Of a stretch of DNA of 35,410 nucleotides, positions 16,461 through 24,804 are shown piece by piece; position 1 is the first letter of the stretch, and each line of letters begins with the position of its first letter. The notes beneath the pieces are model-generated. The model was not told the origin of the DNA, did not search any database, and saw nothing but the letters and a program-made list of their open reading frames with translations. The DNA is from Planctomycetota bacterium (GTDB taxonomy: Bacteria; Planctomycetota; JADGBV01), in contig JADGBV010000004.1 of assembly GCA_015231345.1 (NCBI GenBank), positions 1 to 35,410 on the forward strand, in the 5' to 3' direction. The translations under genes and the position numbers were made by a program.

Positions 16461-16462
16461 GC
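16444..16462 (-). promoter_or_regulatory. Perfect 9+1+9 palindrome over the kinase start codon
   Basis: GCATGAGTCAGACTCATGC on the minus strand includes the ATG (16458-16460) and the next four codons. As RNA it would form GCAUGAGU-CAG-ACUCAUGC, an eight-pair hairpin with the start codon in its 5' arm. As DNA it is a symmetric operator-like site. Either would lower expression of the kinase relative to the upstream GH13 gene. No clear Shine-Dalgarno is seen upstream. Confidence 0.55.
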
Positions 16463-16497
16463 TTAGCTTAGGTCTTGCTTGAAAAATAAAAAATGAT

Positions 16498-18984
16498 TCA
16501 TTCCTTGAGCCAAAGAGTTTGGAAAGGCTTAAGGGCTAACTGTCCCTTTTGACAATTATCTTGAACTTTAATAGAGCTGATTAGATCTGTTTGGCTTTGA
16601 ATGCTAAGTTCTGCAACAACATTCTGAGGGATAGAAGTTATTGTGCTGCTTAAATTAACTAACACAATAGTTCGTGATTCTTGATAACCTAAGGTAATGC
16701 ATGCAATATGTTTAGGGAGGTCATTATGATGAAAAATTTCAGCTTCTTGTCCTCGTGGATTGAGTGCCATGTCGTTATCGACAATATAAATAAGATGGTT
16801 TAAGCCTGTAGCTATCAGAGTCATAAAATCATTGGGAGCGTTTAAGTTAAGCTCTAGATCTTCATAGATAGACTTTGTTCTTTTAAGATCTCTAAGCTCA
16901 CCACTTTCACTACTGCGATTCTGGTCATTGGCTAGAGCCAGAAGGTCATTAAAGTAAATCGATTTAACATTTCTACCCATAAGAGCAAAAGCTAAGGTGT
17001 AAAAAGCAAGGTACCGTTTCACTTCTAGCTCACTTTGCTCTAACTTTTCTAAGGCATCACGAGTCGAAGAGCATAATTCATAAGGTTCTCGTCCATGTAC
17101 AATTTGATTCATGAAATATTGAATGACTCCCGGCTCTTGTGCTGGGCAGAGATTGGCTTTTTGTAGAAAATTATCTTCGCTACCTAATTCATCTGCAAGA
17201 ATATAGTCTTCATCAGTACTATCGTGATTAGCGAATATATGTTTCTTGAAATCAATTTCATCTACTCCAGCTTCTTGGCAAATAATCCTAAAGTTTTCTT
17301 GGCTGATTTTTCCAGATGGGACAGATTTATATTTCACTCTGCCTCCATTCTTTTCAATAATATTAGCGACCAATTGCCTTTCGCCTAACTTTAAGATATC
17401 CATACTTCCTCTTACTGACTTTCCGTCGTGACTTTCTGCTAAACTAAAGCGAATGGAATGATGGGGGATATCGTACTTTTTAATCATTGAAAAGATTCTC
17501 GATAAAATGCTTGCGTCCTGTGTTGCAAAGAGAGCAGGCATGATGCCAGCTAAGTGAAAGTCGTACATCATGGGCGGTGGCGCATCCTTATTGGCCATCT
17601 GTGTGAGGATACTCGTTAATGTGTTATTGACCTCTAAGTTGGCCACGATACGAGGTGAGACAGCTTCCATTGAAAGGTAGAGTATTTTCATTAATTGATT
17701 AACTTCCTCTAAGCCAAAGCATGATGTTTGCCATTTTTTGAAAGCAAAATTAGCAGCATCGAGCCTGAGCATATTGAGGTCCATACTCAGGTACCAACTA
17801 AAATCATCTGCCAGCATTTTGAGGCCAAGATAGGTGCCTAGGTTTAAGTCTACTTGAACGTGACTGAAGGTCGTTAATGCGCGAATTTCTTGGCCAAAAA
17901 TACTTTCATTCCATTCATGATAAGCACTAATGACTTTCTCAGCAATAGTTTCAGAGATGGATAAAGCTTTTAATAAATCGATGGGTTGTTGTATGGTCGA
18001 ATGAAATGTATAGGGGGTATATTTCGTTTCTTGAATGGGGGAGACAATAAAAATCCTCTGAAATAAGTCAGCGTTATTTGCTTTGAGGTCATCGGTGAAT
18101 GAAGAGAGTAAATTATAATCGTCGATTAATAAGCTCTGATCATTTTTGATTTTATTGAAAAGGTATAAAAGTCCTATCAGATTATCGCTACTAGAAGAAT
18201 TTTTACTCAGACCATCAATCTCTTCAATTAGATCATCTGAAATCTTGCCTTTCATGGCCTTCAACTGTTCATCTAAGCTGAGTGATGAGAAGCAATCTTC
18301 TTTAGGTTTTCTCCTAAAGATTGTAAAAAGAGGGAAGGGCCGTGGGCGAAAAATATCCTTAAAATCTCCTATCTTCGTTCTTTCTAAATACTCCTCTTCA
18401 CTAAAAATATAAAAACATTCTCCTGCAGTGTCATCACCTGCTAAATATTCTTGAAAAGTAGGGTTATCAATATCGACGTGATTAAGAACAAAATCGGCCA
18501 TGGAGTAATACTCTGACATCATTTGCGCGAAGTCATCATTGCTGCCAAAATTATCATCTATTTCGTCTCTCACAACTTGCGAGAAAAATCCATCGTTAAA
18601 ACGCTTGTGATTGACCTTGCATGCTGGTAGCATATGAAGGCCTTTGAGGTGTGGAAAGTATTTGTCCAAAAAGCGTTTAAGACTTTTCAGAGTCAATTCA
18701 CTGCCACTTTGAACGCTATCTGCATATACGATAGCTACCATTTTTTGTTCAATGCGTGATAAGGGATCTTCGGGATTATAAGCTAAATCTTGATTCCGTA
18801 TCCCAGTGTTCTTGTTCTCCCAAACGGACTTTAAGCTTTTTTGCCAGTACAGAGAGATGTCTTGAGCTAGTTGTCCGTATTGTTGGCTTGGATAGATCTG
18901 CTGAAATATCTCATTGATTTCTAATAAAATACTCTCGTCGAGAGGAAGCCATTTTGATGCTGGAGGTTGATTCTTTTGAGTCAT
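16498..18984 (-). CDS. GH13 glycosidase/phosphorylase, sucrose-phosphorylase-like, with large insertion
   Basis: 828 residues. GH13 subfamily 18-like landmarks: IVYADSV, FNDGFFSQVVRDEID, DFVLNHVDIDNP, FRPRPFPLF, TTFSHVQVDLN, then LRLDAANFAFKKWQTSC with nucleophile D409, ANLEVNN with candidate acid/base E451, and SLAESHDGKSVRG with stabiliser D520. Sucrose phosphorylase and its relatives (glucosylglycerate or sucrose-6-phosphate phosphorylase) transfer glucose to phosphate and are about 490-590 residues. Here about 70 extra residues precede the barrel, and about 145 residues (224-370, bases 17875-18315) interrupt domain B where the family has roughly a dozen. All three catalytic carboxylates are present, so activity is likely, but the substrate is uncertain. 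It precedes the hybrid kinase by 37 bases and may share its transcript. No signal peptide, so cytoplasmic. Confidence 0.85.
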   Translation of the reverse strand: MTQKNQPPASKWLPLDESILLEINEIFQQIYPSQQYGQLAQDISLYWQKSLKSVWENKNTGIRNQDLAYNPEDPLSRIEQKMVAIVYADSVQSGSELTLKSLKRFLDKYFPHLKGLHMLPACKVNHKRFNDGFFSQVVRDEIDDNFGSNDDFAQMMSEYYSMADFVLNHVDIDNPTFQEYLAGDDTAGECFYIFSEEEYLERTKIGDFKDIFRPRPFPLFTIFRRKPKEDCFSSLSLDEQLKAMKGKISDDLIEEIDGLSKNSSSSDNLIGLLYLFNKIKNDQSLLIDDYNLLSSFTDDLKANNADLFQRIFIVSPIQETKYTPYTFHSTIQQPIDLLKALSISETIAEKVISAYHEWNESIFGQEIRALTTFSHVQVDLNLGTYLGLKMLADDFSWYLSMDLNMLRLDAANFAFKKWQTSCFGLEEVNQLMKILYLSMEAVSPRIVANLEVNNTLTSILTQMANKDAPPPMMYDFHLAGIMPALFATQDASILSRIFSMIKKYDIPHHSIRFSLAESHDGKSVRGSMDILKLGERQLVANIIEKNGGRVKYKSVPSGKISQENFRIICQEAGVDEIDFKKHIFANHDSTDEDYILADELGSEDNFLQKANLCPAQEPGVIQYFMNQIVHGREPYELCSSTRDALEKLEQSELEVKRYLAFYTLAFALMGRNVKSIYFNDLLALANDQNRSSESGELRDLKRTKSIYEDLELNLNAPNDFMTLIATGLNHLIYIVDNDMALNPRGQEAEIFHHNDLPKHIACITLGYQESRTIVLVNLSSTITSIPQNVVAELSIQSQTDLISSIKVQDNCQKGQLALKPFQTLWLKE

Positions 18985-19001
18985 AAAAATAATATTGAGA
19001 T

Positions 19002-19021
19002 AGCCGAACAGATTTTCGGCT
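19002..19021 (-). promoter_or_regulatory. Stem-loop between the vWA gene and the GH13 gene
   Basis: AGCCGAA-AATCTG-TTCGGCT on the minus strand gives a seven-pair stem and six-base loop, 17 bases before the GH13 ATG. The following run is ATCTCAATATTATTTTT, where the T-run comes late, so this is at best a weak terminator or attenuator. Confidence 0.35.
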
Positions 19022-19029
19022 CAGGCAAA

Positions 19030-20691
19030 TTATTTCAATGATTTTATCCTTAAAATGAACGAAATAAGTAAGATATCAAAAATAAGAAGAAGGGATAAAA
19101 TGATCTGTTTATACGGCCCAATAGGCTCAAGATATTGACTCAGCTGCCATTGAGTCTGTTGTTGTTTCTGGCGGGCTTGATGGATGTGTTGGTAAAAATT
19201 TAGACCAGAGACTTCAAAGGGGCCAATTTCAGGGTGAAAACAGTCTAATTTCACTGGAAGTTTTGCTAATTCTGGTATAGGCCAGATGTAAATACCTGGA
19301 GTTTCAGGGCTAAGGTTTTGCCAGCGAAAGTCTTTGATTTTGATGAGAGAAGAGCTTTTGCTAAATGTATCGATGCGGATTTTTTCTGGTAAAAAAGTGA
19401 GTACAAGGTTGTTTTGCCATAATTGTGAGATCATACTCTTGAGTTCTTGTTGCTCAAAGTCAGGCCTAGCACAAACATGAAAAAGAGTGTTACCGTCACT
19501 AGAGCTCATATAAATTAGGGGCAAGCCCTCTTGGGAGAACAAAATGACCTGATGCTCTTGGCTACCCTGAGTAGCAATTAAATCATGCCACTTTTCATGA
19601 GGCTTTTGGGTGGAGTTGGTTAGAGGAATATTTTTACTATTATTGCTTGTAGGCCACTGTGAGTTCACTAAAGACTGATTATAGAAAGGTTGCCATAAAT
19701 CCATCGGCTGCAAATCAGGAGAGAGAATATGAATATGAATAGCCTGTTTTTTTAATTGACTGATGACCTTTTTTATGGAATAAGAGTCCCTTTCGCTGAC
19801 TTGCCCATCACTGATGATCACCCAAGTTCGAGGAATGAGAGGGGTTGCTATTTCCTGATTGTTATCTTGTTTATGAGTTCTCAAGTTGCTATTTTGTAGC
19901 TGTGCTCTTATGCCGTCACTTTGCTTCTCCTTTCCAATATCGCTATCATCCACACTCAAATTTTGAGCCAATTCAGTTAAAGCAGAAAGAAGGGCTGTTG
20001 TGCCGCTAGGCTTTTTCCATAAACCTAAGGGGACTTTTTCCCCATCATGAGGCCATTCTCCACATTGAATAAGCATATCAGAAAATGTATACATTTGCCA
20101 TTCTCTGCTAGATAATCGTCGTTTTTCTTTGAGGGACTGAATTGCTTTTTCTAGGCGCGTATGCTTTTCATTCTTATGGAATTCTTCACCCATTGTCGCA
20201 CTTTGATCAAGCAAAATCAAAATCTGCTGATTTTTATGATCAGCTGGAATAATGGGGTGTTTCAGCTTTGAAGTATGATTCCATTCATCGTATATCACGA
20301 CTTGAGTTATATTCTCTTGCTTTTTATATTGGCTTAGAGTTGTGATCGCGATATCACGACCTTTAATTTTGAGTTTGGGTAAGTGAACTGGCCATTGACG
20401 AGTAGAATGATACTCGTGCCTCCCTGCAGGAAATGGAGATATTTCCTTCTCCGCATACCATTCACCTACAAGTTTAGGATTGGAGCCTTGGTGTGATTGG
20501 CTTAAATTAAAAGACCACTTGTAAGGCTTGGACTCGATACTTTTACTTATAACCCACAGGGGGACAAGAGTTATAGCATTAATAAAAAAGAGTATGAGGG
20601 CAGGGTATGAAAAGAGAGATTCTTTAAGGAAATGAGTAAGTCTGAATTGCTTTATACTTTGCTTTTCCATCTTCTTTGTAACCAAAACCAT
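19030..20691 (-). CDS. Membrane-anchored von Willebrand factor A domain protein
   Basis: 553 residues with a hydrophobic span near the N-terminus (YPALILFFINAITLVPLWVI, residues 29-48) and another at the C-terminus (IILSLLLIFDILLISFIL). The vWA domain starts near residue 155. MIDAS metal-site residues are D162 and S164 in LLDQSATMGEEF (a DxSxT variant of DxSxS), the Thr of SGTTALLSAL, and the Asp of VIISDGQVSE. Such proteins bind ligands through a divalent cation and often serve assembly or chaperone-like roles; the role here is unknown. The start is uncertain: ATG 20691 or ATG 20670, both overlapping the acyltransferase gene. With that overlap, translational coupling to an LPS-type acyltransferase is likely. 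Confidence 0.75.
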   Translation of the reverse strand: MVLVTKKMEKQSIKQFRLTHFLKESLFSYPALILFFINAITLVPLWVISKSIESKPYKWSFNLSQSHQGSNPKLVGEWYAEKEISPFPAGRHEYHSTRQWPVHLPKLKIKGRDIAITTLSQYKKQENITQVVIYDEWNHTSKLKHPIIPADHKNQQILILLDQSATMGEEFHKNEKHTRLEKAIQSLKEKRRLSSREWQMYTFSDMLIQCGEWPHDGEKVPLGLWKKPSGTTALLSALTELAQNLSVDDSDIGKEKQSDGIRAQLQNSNLRTHKQDNNQEIATPLIPRTWVIISDGQVSERDSYSIKKVISQLKKQAIHIHILSPDLQPMDLWQPFYNQSLVNSQWPTSNNSKNIPLTNSTQKPHEKWHDLIATQGSQEHQVILFSQEGLPLIYMSSSDGNTLFHVCARPDFEQQELKSMISQLWQNNLVLTFLPEKIRIDTFSKSSSLIKIKDFRWQNLSPETPGIYIWPIPELAKLPVKLDCFHPEIGPFEVSGLNFYQHIHQARQKQQQTQWQLSQYLEPIGPYKQIILSLLLIFDILLISFILRIKSLK

Positions 20692-21590
20692 TGCTCTGGA
20701 TGTTGGAAAATAATTTCAGATAGCTGGTTGTTCATCTGATGGCTTAATTCGTGAACTTTATCATCTTTGTTGCCTTCAAGCAAATGTGGATCGATGGGTT
20801 CATTTAGAGTGATTTCATGACTATGGTCTGCTTTGTGATTATGGCCTACGACTAAATATGAATTTGTTCTTAAGCTAAGCTCTGCAGGCCATTTAGGGGT
20901 AGAAGCTGGGATTCCCATGAAGGGTATTCTAAGTCCTTTAGGTCCGATGTCTATATCGGCTAAAATTAATAAAATCCCGCCTTTTTTAAGAAAAGATAAG
21001 CTATGTCTTACGCCAAGTCTATTGTGTAAAATGCGGTGATAGCCTCCCAAGGAACGTCTTTCATTAAAGTATTTGTCGCATAGTGGATTATGCTGCACAG
21101 TAGCCATGATGGCAACGGGTATTTTGGCTTGGTAGAGCAAGCGAGGGACGTACTCCCAATGACCAAGGTGAGCTGTGCTGATAACAACTCCACGGCCTTC
21201 TTTATGGGCTTTTTTCAAGAAATCAAAACCATGAAAATTGATATTCTTTTCTTGGGCTCCATTGGGCCTGTTTTTGCAAAGGCTCAGCCAATTGTCGGCA
21301 AAATTATAATAACTTTTCTTAAGAGTATCAGAGGCTTCCTTGGGAGATGATTTGAGGGTTTTGCCCATCATCTCTATACTCAATTCGTTTCTCTTCTTCA
21401 AAAATAATCGTGCAAAATCAGCAAGGCGGTGCACGAAGAAGCGGCTTAAGCTTAGTGGTAGTACTTCTAAGAAAGTACTGAAGATTATAAAGGGTAGATA
21501 CTCTAGGCGATGTTTGAATTTGGGTTTGCCGTAGCTGATCTCTGGGAGCGTTTTGATAAGTTCTTCTTGATCTGGGCTATTGTGGCTCAA
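20652..21590 (-). CDS. Lysophospholipid/lipid A acyltransferase (LpxL/HtrB family)
   Basis: 312 residues, the usual family length. The catalytic HX4E motif is AHLGHWE (H141 to E146). Other family blocks are LILADIDIGPKGLRIPFMG, a substrate-binding region, and the C-terminal HPEQWFWLQRRWK. An N-terminal hydrophobic segment (about 32-47) anchors it at the inner membrane. The family adds secondary acyl chains to lipid A precursors, indicating an LPS-bearing envelope; a phospholipid or aminolipid acceptor cannot be excluded. It starts with TTG directly after the ClC stop (TAA-TTG), and AAGG eight bases upstream supports this start. Its 3' end overlaps the vWA gene. Confidence 0.88.
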   Translation of the reverse strand: MSHNSPDQEELIKTLPEISYGKPKFKHRLEYLPFIIFSTFLEVLPLSLSRFFVHRLADFARLFLKKRNELSIEMMGKTLKSSPKEASDTLKKSYYNFADNWLSLCKNRPNGAQEKNINFHGFDFLKKAHKEGRGVVISTAHLGHWEYVPRLLYQAKIPVAIMATVQHNPLCDKYFNERRSLGGYHRILHNRLGVRHSLSFLKKGGILLILADIDIGPKGLRIPFMGIPASTPKWPAELSLRTNSYLVVGHNHKADHSHEITLNEPIDPHLLEGNKDDKVHELSHQMNNQLSEIIFQHPEQWFWLQRRWKSKV

Positions 21591-23426
21591 TTAGACAACC
21601 TTATCAGGGTTAACCACTTCATGATACTTTTTCAAAATATCATTATAGAGCACATAGCCAAGTAAGTGTCGCTCCTCATCTTCTAGAGAGGCAACTATGG
21701 GCACTTTATCGAACTCACTACTCATTAAAATCTCAAGTGCTTCGTGTAAATTATGATCGGGAGTCAGAGCATCAACGGTGGGTGTCATAATGTCTTCCAA
21801 TGTCACTAAATTGGCAATAAGAGGATCGCTGCTATCAAAGTGTACATCCCTGAGACTAACCATGCCAGCAAATATATCATCGTGATCAACAAGAACAAGG
21901 TCCGAGGCATGAATTTTTTGGCCAAAGGCTTCACCTGCATGAAAAAGGGTGTGTGAAGAGGTTATGCCTACTTGCCGGTAAGGGCCCATGACAGAGACTT
22001 TTAGGTCTTGCAATACATCGATTGTCATGTCACCAAGGTGAGCTTTAGAGAAGAATTTATTATGAACTTGATTTTCATAGATTGACCATTTTTGAGACAT
22101 AATGATCACTAAAACACTCACTAGCATAAGTGGGGCCAGGAGCTCGTAGCCACCGGTTAATTCTGTCATCATGATAACCGCCGCAATGGGTGCATGAGCG
22201 ACTCCAGCAAAAAATGCAGACATACCTACGAGCACATAAGCTCCAAATGGCGAATAGACCAGACTCGGACAGAGTAGGTAAGCTGCACCTCCGACTGCAG
22301 CGCCAATGGTACTGCCAATAAAAAGACTAGGGGCAAAAACACCACCAGATCCACCACTTGAAATAGTAAAACCTGTTGCAAAAATTTTGAGTAAAGCCAA
22401 TATAAAGAATATAGAAACTACATTCCAAGTGATCTCAGAATGGTTAGTTTTAATCAATTCTTGAATATAACCAAAGCCTGAGCCCATCACTTCAATATAG
22501 AAAAAACCTGTAATACCTACAAGCAAGCCACCTATTGCTGGCTTGACATACATTGGCACGGGAAGGGGATTAAAGAATTTATCCCTTAAACTGTAAAAGC
22601 TCTTGGTGTATAGGAATCCCATGCCTGTGCAAACAAGACCAACCATCAGAAACAAAATGAGCTCAACTGGAATAAACCTGATAGAATGGGCTTCTGGTAA
22701 ATAAAAGACGTTAGAAAACCCAAAAATTGAACCAAAGAGAGCGTAAGCAGTTATGGATGAAATGACACAGGGGATCAAAGCATCGCTTTCAATATCTTCG
22801 TGATACAGCACTTCCACAGCAGTCAATGCTCCACCAAGAGGTGCTTGAAAGATAGCTCCTAAACCAGCAGCAGTTCCTGCCAGCAAAAGTGTTCTTCTTG
22901 CTCTTACGCCAATGCCCATTTTGGTGGCCAGATTGGAGCCAACTCCAGCACCAATTTGTGCAACGGGGCCTTCCTTTCCAGTACTTCCTCCAGAAGCTAT
23001 CGTGATGATCGTGGTTAAACCTTTTACTAATGGAACTACTGCATTGATTTTTCCCACTTTGTTATGAAAAGCATCAATCATTGCATCTGTCCCTGTGCCA
23101 GCTGCCTCTGGGGCGAAACGATATGTGATCCAACCAGAAAGTAAACCACCAACAGCAGGAAGCAGAATTAAATACCATTTGATGGGATCACCATCTGCAG
23201 CAAAGTGAAACATATTATGGATCACTTGCGCACTTCTCTCGCCATCTGGATGAGATACGGGTTGGTTGCCCCACTCGACAAAGAGAAAACCTTGGCTAAT
23301 ATTCAGCAAAGTTTCAAATAGAACTGCTGTAAGACCTGATGCTATTCCAACAAAAAAGGAATAGATATATAATCTTTTATTGTCCGCTAACGAGAAACGG
23401 TCGAAAAATTTGTGAAAGAAACTCAT
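21591..23426 (-). CDS. ClC-family chloride channel/antiporter with CBS pair
   Basis: 611 residues: a ClC membrane domain of about 430 residues, then a C-terminal tandem CBS module (about 455-600; e.g. IMTPTVDALTPDHNL and FDKVPIVASLEDEE). The anion-path motif GSTGKEGPVAQIGAG holds the gating Glu. GSGGVFAPSLFIG is the conserved later motif. The first GSGIP-type motif is replaced by GTGTDAM, a known variation in ClC subgroups. It moves Cl- (or another anion) across the inner membrane, by channel or H+ exchange, and the CBS domains usually sense adenine nucleotides. It lies seven bases after lysA and directly abuts the acyltransferase gene, so these genes appear co-transcribed. Confidence 0.94.
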   Translation of the reverse strand: MSFFHKFFDRFSLADNKRLYIYSFFVGIASGLTAVLFETLLNISQGFLFVEWGNQPVSHPDGERSAQVIHNMFHFAADGDPIKWYLILLPAVGGLLSGWITYRFAPEAAGTGTDAMIDAFHNKVGKINAVVPLVKGLTTIITIASGGSTGKEGPVAQIGAGVGSNLATKMGIGVRARRTLLLAGTAAGLGAIFQAPLGGALTAVEVLYHEDIESDALIPCVISSITAYALFGSIFGFSNVFYLPEAHSIRFIPVELILFLMVGLVCTGMGFLYTKSFYSLRDKFFNPLPVPMYVKPAIGGLLVGITGFFYIEVMGSGFGYIQELIKTNHSEITWNVVSIFFILALLKIFATGFTISSGGSGGVFAPSLFIGSTIGAAVGGAAYLLCPSLVYSPFGAYVLVGMSAFFAGVAHAPIAAVIMMTELTGGYELLAPLMLVSVLVIIMSQKWSIYENQVHNKFFSKAHLGDMTIDVLQDLKVSVMGPYRQVGITSSHTLFHAGEAFGQKIHASDLVLVDHDDIFAGMVSLRDVHFDSSDPLIANLVTLEDIMTPTVDALTPDHNLHEALEILMSSEFDKVPIVASLEDEERHLLGYVLYNDILKKYHEVVNPDKVV

Positions 23427-23433
23427 TTTGCAT

Positions 23434-24720
23434 TTAGCAGAAATTGCTCATTATGTCTTCGTAACTTTCTTTCTTACGAATGAGCTTTGTTTGCCCCTCA
23501 GGTGAAACCAAAACTTCTGGAGGGCGAGAGCGCATGTTATATTGCATGCTCATGCTCATGCCATATGCACCAGCATCCAAAATGGCGACCAAATCACCTT
23601 CTTCGAGAGCGCTGACTTCTCTGTCCTCTATTCCATCTGAGCCTTGAGTGAAAACATCACCACTTTCACAAATATTTCCACATAAGACAATCGCTTTCTT
23701 TTCACCTTCGACTCGTGAGGCATTTAGGATTTTATGATAACTTCCATAAGCCATGGGGCGCATTAAGTGATTAAAGCCCGTATTACAGCCTGCAAATTGG
23801 TGAGCTGGCGTTTCCTTAAGAGTATTTACTTGGGCGATTAATGTTCCTGCCTGGCAAACGAGAAAACGTCCCGGTTCAATTTTTAATTCTAGATCGTTGC
23901 CATATTCGGCACAGAATTTTGTGAAATGTTCACTGACTTTGGCTCCAAAATCTTTTAGATTCAGAGGGCTTTGTGATTCACGGTAAGGAATGCCGATCCC
24001 GCCACCAAAATCAACAAACTCAAGGCCTTCAATTTTTTTCGCCACACCTGTTGTTACATCCATCGCTTCAATGAACTTTTCACTATCCATAATTCCTGTG
24101 CCGATATGACTGTGAATGCCAACTAGTTTTAAATTGTACTGCTTCACGATAGCCTGGATTTGCTCTATTTTATCATGATAAATGCCAAATTTAGTTTTAG
24201 GTCCACCAGTAATACAGTGGCTATGGTGCCCAGCACCTACATCGGGGTTAATTCTTACACTAACTCTTGCGCCTTCTTTTAGTTTGCCTAGACGCTCTAG
24301 TTGGGATAAGGAACCAACATTAATAAGTACGTCTTTTTCTAGGCAGTAGCGCATCTCTTCATCTGTATTATTATCTCCTGTAAAGATAATACTTTCTGGT
24401 GGGAAGCCTAAGTCTAGGCATAAGCGGACTTCCTGGTCTGAAACCGTATCGGCTCCACAGCCTTCTTCCAAAAGAATTTTAAGAATAGTCGGGTTGTAAT
24501 TCGCCTTAACTGCATAATGAACCCTAAATTTAGGGTAAAGAAATTGATCGACAAGCTCTCTATACTGTTTGCGAATGATTGATTCTTCATAAACATAGAG
24601 CGGAGAGCCATATTTTTCAACTAATTCCTGAGCTTTTACACCAGAAAAACAGAGTTGATTGTCTTGAGTGTCCATTTCTATTGAGACTGAATCCGAGAGA
24701 AGAGGGCAGGGTAGGGGCAT
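23434..24720 (-). CDS. lysA: Diaminopimelate decarboxylase
   Basis: 428 residues of the fold III PLP decarboxylase family. The PLP lysine is K72 in YAVKANYN. Phosphate- and substrate-binding blocks are VDFGGGIGIPY, EPGRFLVCQAG and LCGNICESGDVF, the last holding the active-site Cys contributed across the dimer. It converts meso-diaminopimelate to lysine, the last step of lysine synthesis. The ATG at 24720 gives about 15 residues before the conserved part; an in-frame ATG at 24675 (MDTQDNQLCFSG) is an alternative. Neither has a clear Shine-Dalgarno. An 84-base gap without notable features separates it from the ligase gene upstream. Confidence 0.94.
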   Translation of the reverse strand: MPLPCPLLSDSVSIEMDTQDNQLCFSGVKAQELVEKYGSPLYVYEESIIRKQYRELVDQFLYPKFRVHYAVKANYNPTILKILLEEGCGADTVSDQEVRLCLDLGFPPESIIFTGDNNTDEEMRYCLEKDVLINVGSLSQLERLGKLKEGARVSVRINPDVGAGHHSHCITGGPKTKFGIYHDKIEQIQAIVKQYNLKLVGIHSHIGTGIMDSEKFIEAMDVTTGVAKKIEGLEFVDFGGGIGIPYRESQSPLNLKDFGAKVSEHFTKFCAEYGNDLELKIEPGRFLVCQAGTLIAQVNTLKETPAHQFAGCNTGFNHLMRPMAYGSYHKILNASRVEGEKKAIVLCGNICESGDVFTQGSDGIEDREVSALEEGDLVAILDAGAYGMSMSMQYNMRSRPPEVLVSPEGQTKLIRKKESYEDIMSNFC

Positions 24721-24804
24721 CCCTTTTTACTCAAGAAAGGCAGAGAAAATTGCGACTCTCTACGAATCCCATTTCACTTCAAAATAACTGAGATTTGTTA
24801 AATT

